A stretch of DNA of 64,000 nucleotides from Rhizophlyctis rosea (lineage: Eukaryota; Chytridiomycota; Chytridiomycetes; Rhizophlyctidales; Rhizophlyctidaceae), in the NCBI GenBank assembly GCA_027596075.1, contig JADGJC010000121.1, forward strand, positions 1 to 64,000, written 5' to 3'. Made by a program: the position numbers and the translations under genes. Below, one piece after another: positions 10,642 to 21,179 of this stretch. Under the pieces are notes generated by a model, which was given only the letters and a program-made list of their open reading frames with translations, ran no database searches and had not been told where the DNA came from. Numbering within the stretch: the first letter of the stretch is position 1; the number at the start of each line of letters is the position of its first letter.

Positions 10642-11368
10642 TGCAAAACGTCGCCAGCGTGTGTCAGTTTCTACCCAGTTTCTTCCCGGACGGACTGCGC
10701 TGATTGTGTTCTGCCCTATCTGCATTGCTTCCCCAGAACGAGACAAGACAATTCATTAGTTCCACCTACTGGGGTTCTAGGCATCTTTGGATCTTTTACA
10801 TCCTTCGACTGGCCACAGCCAGCACCACCCTATTTATTCCATTCATTCCACGATGTGCACGTTCCCTCTTTGTGGGTCTCGGTCCATCTTCTCTTTCCTT
10901 CGTCCCCACAATCAAAATGAACAAGAGGGAAACGTGGCGACTTATTCCCTACTGTCCCCAACGTGTGGACCGCGGTGTTCCAACTTGCAATTGAACCTGA
11001 TGATGCGGTCGTGACCGTCGTGCCCACCCATTCCACGGTGCTTTCTAAATTCTTGGTGGCCTTTCCGAGAGTCTCCGACCATCTGGCATCGATGCAACGA
11101 GCATTGCTGCATTGAGCCTCCCCGTGCTCCGATCCTCCGAAAACCGCACCGATACCGCGCCCATGCAAATCCATCGGGCCGAAAATAAGCCGACTGTTGC
11201 TATAATTAACAGCTGTCACGTGGTTTCAAATAGGACATTTGTCTTCCTCCATGCCCATTGCATCCCATCTCATCATAAACAACCTCTGAGATCACCTCAG
11301 ATAGGAAACATTGAGACCTTTAAACAACGTGGTAACTGCATGCCCTGCTTGACTGGGACCACATAGAT
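10642..11368. other. Divergent intergenic region between the DUF1906 and C2CD5 genes
   Basis: Short overlapping frames only; none has a domain or a splice pattern. It should hold both promoters. Confidence 0.5.
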
Positions 11369-14300
11369 ATGGTACGGAAAGAGTCCTTATATTACAAGCT
11401 TGAAGCGACGCGACAATTCGTTTTACTGACTCTTTGTCCCAGCCGTGCATATTGAAGGTTCGCATAGTTGCTGCTCGCAACCTTCCAGTAATGGACAGGG
11501 CGACAGAACTCACAGGTACAGACATACACGCTGCTGATACTCGACGGAGTGTGGCGAGCAGCAGCAACTCACCCTTATCCATTCAGATGCTTTCGTGGAA
11601 GTCAAATTTGCGGAATATGACGTGTTTCGCACGCAAATTCAAAGACGGACGCTGAATCCAGTTTGGAATGAGGATTTCCGATTTGTGCGTTTATATGGAT
11701 TGAATAAATCTGAAGCACTGGACTGACATGTCTCCTGCAACCAGGAAGTTAGTGACGATTCCACGCTACAGAACGAACCGCTTGAGTTGAGAGTGATGGA
11801 TTAGTGAGTGCTGGTCGGTTGGTCAATTGAATTCACAAAGGCCAGCCGCTGACCATCCTTACAGTGATCAGATCAGTTACAATGACTCCATCGGAACTGT
11901 CTACGTTGATTTGGACCCTCTATTGACGTGGGACTCACAAGCGCAAATATCAGGCTGGATCCCCATGTGCGTGCAGCATATATTGCTCTTATTCGTTCGA
12001 AAACGCGTAATCTTAACCAATCCCAAATGTACAGTTTTGACACACTGCGGGGAATACGTGGAGAGATCAACTGCCAGATCAAACTGCAATTCTTCGGCGA
12101 TATCAATCCTTTCAAGGACAGCTCAGCCGGAGTTCAGTTTTTCAATCTATCATCACTGCCTTCAACATTCCACGTTGTGTCGTCGCTGGGATTCGTGAGC
12201 GCGTTGATGAATGATGATGATCCCGAATATGTAAGGAATCTATGTGTCACCCTTATATCGCGCAATGTGAGCGAACTGACCTCCTTGCAGCATTGGAGCG
12301 ATAATTTCCGGACACCTCGCACATCGAACGAAGCGCGAACTCGCATCATGTACCGATTAGCTGGTCAGCTGCGTCGACAGTTGGGAAAGAAAGCTCTGGA
12401 ACTGGGAGGAAACGCCGTGATTGGTTTCAAGCAATACTTTGATATGGAGAGTGAGCAAAGAGCCATCACTGCCAGAGCTATAGGGACGGCGGTCCGCCTG
12501 GCGCTACCCGACGAAGCGCCCCGAATAGATCGCGGCACATCTTGGATGTCAGTCTCAACCCCATACCCAACGCCAACCATGGATCCAGCAACCTCCCCGC
12601 TCGCGCTAAAACCTAAATCTATTGCCGAAATTGAGTCAAACGATGGACTTGAAGACGATCGAGATCTTCCGCCGAACGTTTCGACTCTTGGACCTTCTGT
12701 CAGCTTCAAGCCCGTCGATCAAATGCCCATCACCTTACATACATTTCCTGCTGGATCGGTTTTGGGAATAGGAGGGTTGGTCAGTGCCGTTTCGGTGAAA
12801 ATGATTGAGGACGATGACAAGGAAGTTCGGGAAACATGGTGGAATGAGCTGCGGGATGAGATCAAATCGCATGCCAAGACGTTGGGATGTTCGATGATTG
12901 TCGGGTATTCGGAGCGAGTGAGCATCAGCGACGAGGTGGCGGTCTTGCAATGCACTGGTACGGCCGCCATACTCGATCTTTCTGTGCTGAATCTTTCTAC
13001 CATACCGGTTGGGAAAGAGGAGGAGGAAGAGGAGCAAGAGGAGGGGGACGGAGGAGTCGATGATGAAGGGCGGCCTGTGGATCGGCCGAATCAGGAAGTC
13101 TCGTTTGCGTCCCTACCAAAGCCCATGATGTCGCATAGACCATCAGCGAGTAGTGATATGAAGGGATTATTTTTCGATTCTTTCGTGCGGCGGCGACGAC
13201 GGGGCAAGAAGGTGGAAGGTACATTTCTTTTCGCGCCATGCATGAACCTGTCGCATGTCTCCTAAAGTGACAACAAACAGGCTGTCAGGCTTGCCATATC
13301 ACGTATCGGCGTCACGAGTCGCCATATCCAATGTCATTTGCCAAATGTCAGCTTTGCAAGCGACGATATGTGCCGGAAATTTTGCTTAGTACCATTGAGC
13401 CGCCCCCCGAGCTGGCAACAGTTGGAAAAGCGGTGTTGCTGGAAGCTCACGGTATGATCAGTGATGCTGAGCAATTCGAATCCAAAACCTCATGTAGTAT
13501 TTTGCGTCTCACAGTCTGCCGACCAAAGAAAACAAAGGTAGCAGAGTTGCGTGCCAGTGCCGTCAGCGAGTCCATCCCATTCGCACAATACGACATTCAC
13601 CGACAACTGATGTACAAGCTCCGCATCTACGGTCTCAACGCAGTATTCAATCTGAAGATCCAGTTTACTGTCGGAGAGTCAATCATGACTGCCGTAGCAA
13701 CCGGCACCGCTCTATTCGTCCGCGCACTGCCAAGACCACCAGCTCTCAAAGTTTTCCGCAACCTCGACGTCGTGGACGAGGAGGACCGAAGGTTGTTAGA
13801 AATCCAGGCGCAGATGATGTCCCTTAGTGAACGAAACCGCAAAATAATCGAAGACGCTCTATCTCTCCTCGAAGATGAGCAAGGCGAAGGTAACGACAAC
13901 GCCAGCGACACGGACAGCGATTCATCATCAGACTCGGACGACGAGCGGGAAGGAGGCAAAGACCGTAACGTTGTAGTACAAATTGACGACGAGCAAGATG
14001 AGGATTTAGTGCTTTTGATGGACCCAACATGGCCGGAAGGATTTGAGATATGCAATATTGCCGCACCGCCAAAATCGAGTGCGTTCCCGCCCATGCAGAA
14101 CATCCAGTTGATCAATATCGTCAAGCAGAGTACTATTAGCCTCACGTCTCATCATCCGAATCGTCAGCTAGCTAGTGTGATCAAGAGCATCTACCTAGCG
14201 CTACAACTCCATCTATCCTATTTCTCACCTTGCATCCTGGCTGGTGTATCGTACGACATCCAACTCCCGAAAGACACAACAGTCCAAGTATCCATGACGG

Positions 14301-15121
14301 CCGTAGCGCTTGGACAAATGCTTCCACAACCGGAGGAGGATGACGATCTTTTCTTCGCGCCGCGGTATAATGAGAGTTTTGCGGTGTTGGATGATGCCGT
14401 TCAGGGGAGTGTGAGGCCGAGGGCTAGTTTGAAGGGGGGGATAACAAGGGCGGGGTCGGTTATTTCGAGTATTGGGCGGGGGTCGGTTGGGAGTGTTGTT
14501 GAGGATTCGTTTTTTGGGGGGGAGGAGGAGGGGGTTGAGGGTGGGGTGGGGGGAGGGGGAGGAGGGACTAGTCAGCGGCCGTCGGTTTCGGAGAGGGGGT
14601 CGACTAGACGTGTTCCGACGATGTTGACGAATTTATCCGATGTGTTGATGAGGTCTGGGAGTGGAGTTGTTGATGGTGGGAATGTCGGTTCACCCGCCGG
14701 AGTCCGTGCACCATTCGGTCGGATGCCAACAACCCTCACACTCCCAACCTCCGGCCCCGACCCACCATTTGTCGAAATAACACCCCTCCACTACATCCCC
14801 TTCGGCAAAGTCGAACGGTACGCCGGCCGACTTTCGCTCCATTTCGTAAAAGAAGCAGCAATGCAGTATGAGACGGGTGCGGGGGGAAATGGGATGGGAG
14901 GGTTTGCGCATGGGTTTTTGGTTGAGATGCAGAGTGTTTGTCGGGCGCATGCTGTTGCGTTGGGGGGAAATGCTATTATTGGGTTTATGGTTGATAGTAT
15001 CATTTTGAATGAGGGGATTAAGAATCAGGGGTATGGGTTGGTTTCGGTTTCGGGGGATATTGTGAAGATGGGGTATGAGGAGGCGGGGTTGGAGGGGGAG
15101 GGGGTGGTGGCTCAGGGCTGA
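11369..15121 (+). CDS. C2CD5: C2CD5 (CDP138)-like C2-domain protein
   Basis: Nine exons: 11369-11371, 11443-11515, 11587-11684, 11745-11803, 11865-11966, 12035-12230, 12291-13218, 13281-13451 and 13515-15121. They sum to 3237 nt (1078 residues). The first coding exon is only the ATG. The protein opens with an animal-like C2 domain: LPVMDRATELT and the loop VMDYDQISYND carry the Asp residues that bind calcium, followed by WIPIFDTLRGIRGEI. A conserved middle block (TPRTSNEARTRIMYRLAGQL, then ELGGNAVIGF) and a C-terminal block (ALGGNAIIGFM, VSGDIVKMGYEE) match both halves of C2CD5. A paired CxxC segment (CQAC and CQLC) lies around the 13281-13451 exon and could bind zinc. Mammalian C2CD5 acts in GLUT4 vesicle fusion; here a membrane-traffic role is inferred. 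Gly- and Ser-rich low-complexity stretches separate the blocks. Confidence 0.92.
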
Positions 15122-15505
15122 AGTGCCCACGGATGATTAGGAATTTTGTAAGGTTGTGTATATAAGTTTTCCATGGCGTTAGAGATTTGCAGCTTTCTTG
15201 TACAAACAGATTAGGTCGCTTGAAAATCCAGAATCGTAGAGGTCTTTGTACGGTGCGGCAACCATTTGATGAAGCTCCAATCACTGTTATTCCGCTCACG
15301 TCCATGCGTACCAAGTTGGGTATTCTGTAGTCTTATTGGAAATTTAGGTCAAGTCAGAGTCTGCAGATGAACGCATCTACCATTCTCCGAAACCAACAGC
15401 ACACCCTTCCGTGGTGAGGCAGCGATCAATCTGAAAGCCAGGTCGACAGTGACAGCTTTTGCAAACGTAAACACAAATTGTCATCAATGCTTTCTGCAAT
15501 CACAT
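15122..15505. other. Short convergent intergenic region
   Basis: It lies between the 3' ends of C2CD5 and the F-box-like gene. Nothing recognisable beyond presumed untranslated 3' ends. Confidence 0.5.
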
Positions 15506-16219
15506 TCAATCACAGTTGATACAACCATACTTCAAACGCCAATAGTGAGAAGGTTGTGACCGTTCAATCATCAAGATGTTATCATCTCGCATCGCCACCG
15601 CGTACATGCAGCTTTTGGAATGGTTGTAGTACTCGATGCTGGGATCCTTCAAGATCACAACCTTGTGGTATGTTTTGGAATCCTCGGACGGAGACACCCA
15701 AACCAATTTGGAGGATACAACGGCATCCCGCGTGACGAGGTAGGTGTGGTACGGGAGTGTGGTGAATGTCAACGTAGGGGCGAGAGCTAGGATGATGAGA
15801 GTTTGACTGGTGCTGTCGAGGTAAGGGAGGAGCTTGTAAGCGGGTATGAGCGGATTATGGAAGATGGATGCGGGGAGACCATATTGGGAGAGTTTGCGAC
15901 GATGGCGGCAACTTTGCTCCAGTCCACTGTGAGGGGTTGCACGATCTTGTTAGCACCCTTTCTGCGTTGCACCATCTGTGTGTATTGTTCATGCAAGAGA
16001 AATTTACCTGATGATGCCTTCGATGTATCCCTTGTAGTATTGTCCTTGTGCACGCAGCATGCGTAGACGGAGAGTACGGATGATGTTTCTGAAGAGTCGG
16101 TTGACCATGAGGAGTTGTTTGTAGTCTGCTGTGCGGACGTCCTGTACAAGGTCTTCTCCGACGTGCTTGATGAGAATGCATTGCGCGAGTTCGGCCGAAA
16201 GTGTTGCGAAGTAGTCCAT
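15506..16219 (-). CDS. F-box-like small protein
   Basis: Two exons, 16219-16008 and 15926-15506, joined across an 81-nt intron; total 633 nt, 210 residues. The N-terminus (LSAELAQCILIKHVGEDLVQ, then LLMVNRLFRNIIRT) has the spacing of an F-box helix bundle: a Leu-rich start, a conserved V/L-N-R-x-F and a basic helix. The second exon is not recognised; it contains a mixed beta-rich region (KVVILKDPSIEYYN) and ends with GCINCD. F-box proteins act as substrate adaptors of SCF ubiquitin ligases. That role is inference from the first 60 residues only; the C-terminal recognition domain has no family I can name. Confidence 0.6.
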
Positions 16220-17564
16220 ATTTGTTTGTCTGCAAATTTTGAGCTTGTTGTTGCTACTGCTGGTTGGAAGGGTAGGTGTTGTGTAGATGAGATTGCCTGG
16301 GAGTGGGAATGGGAAGAAAGAGGGGTTTCAGACTAAACAGCGCAGCAAGTAGCGGGAAGGTGGCACAGCATTTTGCAATCAGTCCAGATATGGGTAGATG
16401 AAACACTGATCGCACACAATTGCAACTCGGCAGATCATTCTCTTCTTTGCCATTCCCATGTTCTCACCCATGCCCTCTTTCTTTCTCTTCAGAACTCGTT
16501 TGTGTCGCATCTGAGGGTATCCGACCTGGGACGGGGACCTTCCTTCTCTCCCTTGGGTTCAACTTTGCGCTTTCTCAACTTTTTCGCAATTTTGGGCGAG
16601 AACGGAATTTGGTTGTACTGTCGCGTCAACCTATTCGCTTTGAGACATCCAGTCATCCGCTCATCCACCGATTCATCCATATTGCCTTCTCACTTCAATG
16701 CCGTTCGCTTGATCTTACTCGCCTCACGAAACAACTTGCTCTACTTGCAGCTCATCGCTCCAAGTGCGGCTGGTCGAGCTTCGGCACGGTTCTGCCAAGG
16801 TTCCCAGCCTATCAAGATTCCTAAGGCCGCCGGGTTGATTTCTGTTTCTCCTGAAGCTGGAAGTCCTCGAGACAAGGGGGAGTACTTTCAATGCTTTCTC
16901 GACATACTGGGGAAGCCAGTGCGGTCTACGCGGGACAAACGGCAAAAAAGGAGGGCCGCCCTATGACTAGATCATCTTTGGATCTAAGGTCCTTGTCGGT
17001 CGCCAAATTGGCGGCTGCTTGCGTTAATTTGCTATCATACTTGATAGCCATACAACCTCCCCGTAATTTTGTCCGAATGTAACTTGCGTACGGCCAAGCT
17101 GCACCCTCCCGGCCGTGCCTTTACTTCTAAGTCTCCTCGTTCAGCAGGTATTGACAGGTTCAACTCCGCTCAAGACCATAGCACAGGGCCCCTGCATGTC
17201 TCTATGAATCTATCCATCTACGTCCGCGGCAAGCATCCTCATTCTTTGGCAAGCAAGCAAGACGCAGACCAACCACACCTTTTGTGGGAAGGGTTGAGAA
17301 GACCCCTGGGAGCAAGGGGGTGGTAGCTGAGGTCGCTCCACTGCGCCCGAGTTACCTGGTTCCTTGTCAACAAGTCGTCGTATCAATGCTGCTCTTATGT
17401 CTTCACGTCCGCCACCCGTCAGCTTAGCAACCAGTGGTAAGTATAGTATCATCATTGATAACTTCACTTCTGATTTGCCTTCCGCAACCTTGCCACTATC
17501 TCATTGCACGTGCCAGCAGACTCGCTGCAACCTGACACATCAGCTCGCATGGCGTCAGCAGCAG

Positions 17565-18960
17565 GATCTACCGCTGGAGTGTGGAATATGGCACAAGGGC
17601 TTGCACCTCCTCTACTTGAGGAAATTATCATAGAGCGCTGCAAAAGTGTCCGCCGGGTTGTAGCATGATCGTTTCAGTGGTGAGCCAGACCTGTCGCACC
17701 CTTGCAGTTATGAAATCAGGTCCGGGAGCGAAACAAGGAACCTTCCGTCGGGCGTCTGCCTTGCAACCCCGTCAATTGGAGCGCCTTGTTCCCAGCACAG
17801 ATAGGGCCGGATTACATGTCCTCTCATCGGCTTTGTAGTTTAGTTTGATTGTGTCACTCTCTCCTTCAAATTAACCCCGTGATGAAAATCACACTTCACC
17901 ATGGAATGGGAAGGGAAGCAACGTCGAGGAACGGCAAGACTTGCGTACCTTCCACTCTGTAGGGAATAGCTACATTAAATGCACTTTGGTACTATGGGAC
18001 TTGCTGTGGTGAGCCAGTCCGATTCTCTCTTTGTCGTTCTCGAGAAGTTCTCTTCCGCCGTGAGTGCAACCTATGCGTGATTGTGTGCGTGTGTGTGTGT
18101 GTGGGTAATGGGCTTGCACTCAAAACCGACTTCATTACGCGAAGTGGTGGAGTGTTCTGGGTGTTGTTGAAGGATTCTACTGCCACGTCTTGGGAGGCTG
18201 CCATGTAAGGCGTCGAACAGAATCGGCATGATCATGCATCCCTACGTTTATATTGGCTAATTGCGCATTCTGATTTCGTTAATCCAGTGTTTCACGGTAG
18301 TCCGGCTCGGTTTCTTCGAAAAGCATTGCGGCCCCTGTCCCCGAATGCACCTCAGTGTCTGGACCCCCGTCTGTGTCGATCTAATTTCTCCAACTTCCTT
18401 TCGCCTCTGCCATCCAACCGATGCCGCAAACTCACCGCCCGCCTTCCACCATCTGCCTCCCAGCACCATATCAGAATTACAAGAACGTGTTGGCCACTCC
18501 CACAAACAATTTGCCGGGAGCACTCTCGACATGAAAGCTGGATCTCCGCTAGAGCATGGCACAACTTCATGGCAGCATATTAGGTGCAGTTCCTCCGTTT
18601 GAGGAAGACTATCGGGTCCATGGTACTTTGGTCAACCTACCTGTGCCCATCTTGTCTGTCATGACGTTCGCTCCCAGCGCGAGTGGAGGGAACTTCCGTT
18701 TGGCATGCTAAGCCAACCTGACAAGTGAAATTACACCCTGTTCTTGGTGTAGAAGGGTGTTGGAGGTCTAATCAGGCTTTGCGATACACCAGTTTTGTAG
18801 ATTCTGCCGACCAAACTTTTCCGCCATCCCCCTAAACTTTACCTCGCATCCCACATAGCAGTATGAAACAAAAATGGAAGCACCTCTGAGGAACCGGCAA
18901 AAGTGCATACCCTTCGTTGAAAGGAGGACAGCTACAGTAGTGTGCCCTCGTGTTACCGTC
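17565..18960 (+). repeat. Diverged tandem duplication (about 970-bp offset)
   Basis: Three blocks recur in the same order: GGATCT..GCT followed by ATGGCACAA and GAGGAA (17564-17632 and 18540-18614); GGAAC-TTCCGT-GGC-TGC (17735-17765 and 18688-18712); and GGAAC-GGCAAAAGTGC-like text followed by a GCTACA block (17930-17985 and 18890-18940). The copies have small indels, so neither looks like an intact gene. They are probably remnants of a duplicated locus. Confidence 0.5.
18082..18104 (+). repeat. (GT)n microsatellite
   Basis: A run of GT dinucleotides with one GC interruption. Confidence 0.8.
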
Positions 18961-19414
18961 GCATTAGCAAGGGGGCCGTGCGAGTGTTACCCTGCGGGTC
19001 TCCCGTCAACAACTCTTTAAGTAGGGATTTGGACCAAGAGCACAGGTAAGGCGAGGTCATAGGTCAATTCGTCAAGTTCCACCTTGTTTCCCCCAGCAGT
19101 GGCTCCGTTCCACTTCTTTTTGATGTTGCCGTTGGTGACCTTCAGGTTCACCGAGACTAACCTCATGGCCTCCGTTTTGTGAAAATAATGCAGTCCCTTT
19201 TGGGATTCCAGTGGTCGAATTTTTAGTCATGGAACGGAGAGGGCTTGAGCTGCCGCTCGCCCCCATTGAAGCAGGACCTCTGTCATCAACTTTGTCCCCA
19301 CCTCCACGCTTTGATCTTCTGCTGCCATAGGCTGATGGGATCCGCAACCGAGGTGCAGCAGCAACTTCAACATCATGATTCCCAATTTCTGTGACAACAC
19401 TGGTGCGAGCCAAA

Positions 19415-19448
19415 GTCGCTTTGGCGGAGTGGTTAACGCGGTGGCCTG
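19415..19448 (+). pseudogene. 5' half of tRNA-Ser, truncated duplicate
   Basis: These 34 nt are identical to the first 34 nt of the intact tRNA at 19732, ending inside the anticodon loop. The sequence then diverges and no T-arm (GGTTCGAATCC) follows, so a functional tRNA cannot form. The A box (TGGCGGAGTGG) is intact, so weak Pol III factor binding is conceivable, but there is no B box. Confidence 0.8.
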
Positions 19449-19731
19449 GCAGTAGGGGTCCTTCGGGCACGACTCACAGCACCGCCTTCAGTTTGCGAAA
19501 GCAAATGCAACTCCTCTTAGGATTCGGGTAGCTGAACGTGGAATCACAGCGCCGAGAGGGCTTGAGCTGCAGCTCACCCTGGTTGGACCAATACCTCTGT
19601 TATTCATCACTTTGTTTCTACCTCCACGCTTTGACTCCTTTCCTTCCACACGCTGATGGAGACTGCCACCGTTGTGCCGCACCTTCAAGGTTAACATCTC
19701 AGGATTTTTGATAATAATGGAACACCCAGAA

Positions 19732-19813
19732 GTCGCTTTGGCGGAGTGGTTAACGCGGTGGCCTGCTAAGCCATTTCCTTCTGGGAGCGCAGGTTCGAAT
19801 CCTGCAGGCGACG
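19732..19813 (+). tRNA. tRNA-Ser(GCU): tRNA-Ser, anticodon GCU
   Basis: An 82-nt cloverleaf. Acceptor stem GTCGCTT pairs with AGGCGAC and the discriminator is G73. The D-arm contains GCGGAGTGGTTAACGC, and the anticodon stem-loop is GTGGC-CTGCTAA-GCCAT with anticodon GCT, reading AGC/AGU. A long variable arm typical of serine tRNA follows, then the T-arm GCAGG-TTCGAAT-CCTGC. A box and B box match consensus and there is no intron. A 15-T run follows 6 nt later. Confidence 0.95.
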
Positions 19814-19819
19814 CTCTTG

Positions 19820-19834
19820 TTTTTTTTTTTTTTT
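19820..19834 (+). terminator. Pol III oligo-T terminator of tRNA-Ser
   Basis: Fifteen consecutive T residues start 6 nt after the discriminator base of the tRNA. Confidence 0.85.
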
Positions 19835-19919
19835 GGAAAGCAGCGCCTTGACCGTCTAGTACAAGGAGCTGAGGAGCGTCGTATTGAAAGATCAGCATCA
19901 CCCTCAGAACACCCGGTTC

Positions 19920-20110
19920 GACACTTTCAACCTGATAGTTTCGGGTGTAAAAGTAGCCCCGTGACGCTACGGAATACCCGCTTGGACACTTTCAACTGGT
20001 GGTTTCGGGTGTAAAGTACTTTAAGTAGCCCCGTGACGCTACGGAATACCCGCTTCGACACTTTCAACTGGTGGTTTCGGGTGTAAAGTACTTTAAGTAG
20101 CCCCGTGACG
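19920..20110. repeat. Three tandem units of 65-72 bp with an internal hairpin
   Basis: The core GACACTTTCAAC starts at 19920, 19985 and 20057. Units share ACCCG..TTTCGGGTGTAAA and AGTAGCCCCGTGACGC; the second and third add 7 nt (AGTACTTTAAG). ACCCG and CGGGT in each unit could pair. No coding function is supported. Confidence 0.8.
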
Positions 20111-20470
20111 CCTGGGCTGCATGGGATGTCGACTACAATAATCATCAACCACAACGGAACCGCGGGAACAAGTCCCTCCATTGAGATGTTGCAGAGAGCC
20201 ACTGGCGAACACCTACTCAACATCCATGCCCTGATGTCGGCCATCTTCCGGTGTAGGAGGTGGAGGGTTCCCAGCCCTACGAAAACAGAGGGGAGCAAAC
20301 ATCATACAAGATCCGACGATGCGGTCGTATAATGTCACATGATGACGAAGACTATGTCAAATGCAACACGGGAGACACAACCGCTTGATCCCGTCACATG
20401 TCGCCACATACCTCTGTGGAAGCCCATCCCCACATTGTCGTCAACTACTCCCAGTGGTCATGTTGCTGGG

Positions 20471-21141
20471 CTATATGTCTACACCCAATATGTCTTCAAG
20501 CACTTGCTCTATCCGGGCCCCTCTGCATAAGCTAAATTTCCTATTCCTTTCCCGCGACGCTAGCAACTCGCCCCTCCGGCACCTTGCGAGTTCCAGCGCT
20601 AATGCACCCACAACTTTCTTCAACCTCTCCCGCTCCCTTTCCCGTTCCTCTTCTTCGCTCCCCCGCATACACTTCACAAAATCCATCCCACGCTTCACCT
20701 GCTCATACCGGTCATACAGGTGGACAATATCGGACCCAGGATGGTTAGTCAATTGGCCCGTTTCATCTCCGTCTTCCCGGTGGTAAGGACCAAGAAATGA
20801 CGTCTGATCCCCATGCTGAAGCCGCGTTCGATGTCTTTGAGAGCGACTTCGGCGAAGTGGATCGGGGTGCTGGCCATATTCGCAAATGCCTTTTCGTACT
20901 TGATCGATTGCTGTCCTGTCGGGCAAGGCTCCTGAATTGGTTCCTCATGCCTTTGCCGATGTCGTCGTCGTCTTCGTTGGCGTCGCTTTCGAATCCAGAT
21001 TGAAGGTCGCGCCAGAGTGTGATAAATCTGCGCCGGGTGCAGGTTTCGGCTTGTGGTGCGGCAGGAAGACTTTGGACGAACACTTTTTTGCGCGCGCTTC
21101 GTGCCTTCTCTTGTTTCGGATGATAGCTCCCGACTGAACAC
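20471..21141 (-). pseudogene. Unrecognised gene remnant with frame breaks
   Basis: Three consecutive pieces on the minus strand read like one protein but sit in three frames. The first, around 21010-20920, contains RRFITLWRDLQSGF then an Asp-rich stretch. The second, around 20915-20815, contains YEKAFANMASTPIHFAEV. The last, 20800-20471, contains HPGSDIVHLYDRYEQVKRG, a Glu/Arg coiled stretch and the end ILGVDI. No splice signals explain the switches well, so one-base indels in a decayed gene or in the consensus are more likely. An upstream CCAG|GTGAGT at about 21160 could be the first-exon donor. No family was recognised. Confidence 0.35.
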
Positions 21142-21179
21142 TCTTCAACCTCAACTCACCTGGTTGTCTCGCATGCACA

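Larger units (their letters stand above)
16220..19170. other. Gene-poor region with degenerate duplicated segments
   Basis: No complete gene is supported in about 2.9 kb. A few pieces look exon-like: a Met at 17398 followed by a GTAAGT donor at 17437; a piece ending LEEIIIERC near 17600-17640; and a short frame at about 18110-18200 ending TSWEAAM followed by a stop. I could not join them into a consistent model. The stretch includes the duplicated segments and a GT microsatellite listed separately. Confidence 0.4.
19175..19813 (+). repeat. Tandem duplication of a tRNA-Ser gene and its 5' flank
   Basis: Two copies lie 317 bp apart: about 19175-19448 and 19495-19813. Shared landmarks are GAGAGGGCTTGAGCTGC (19231 and 19556), CTACCTCCACGCTTTGA-like text and the first 34 nt of the tRNA. 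Outside the tRNA the copies differ at many positions, so the event is not recent. The first copy keeps only the 5' half of the tRNA. Confidence 0.7.

Noticed and set aside
16373..16966. Long plus-strand open frame of 197 codons
   Set aside because: No domain, odd composition for the window, and no splice or start context; most likely chance.
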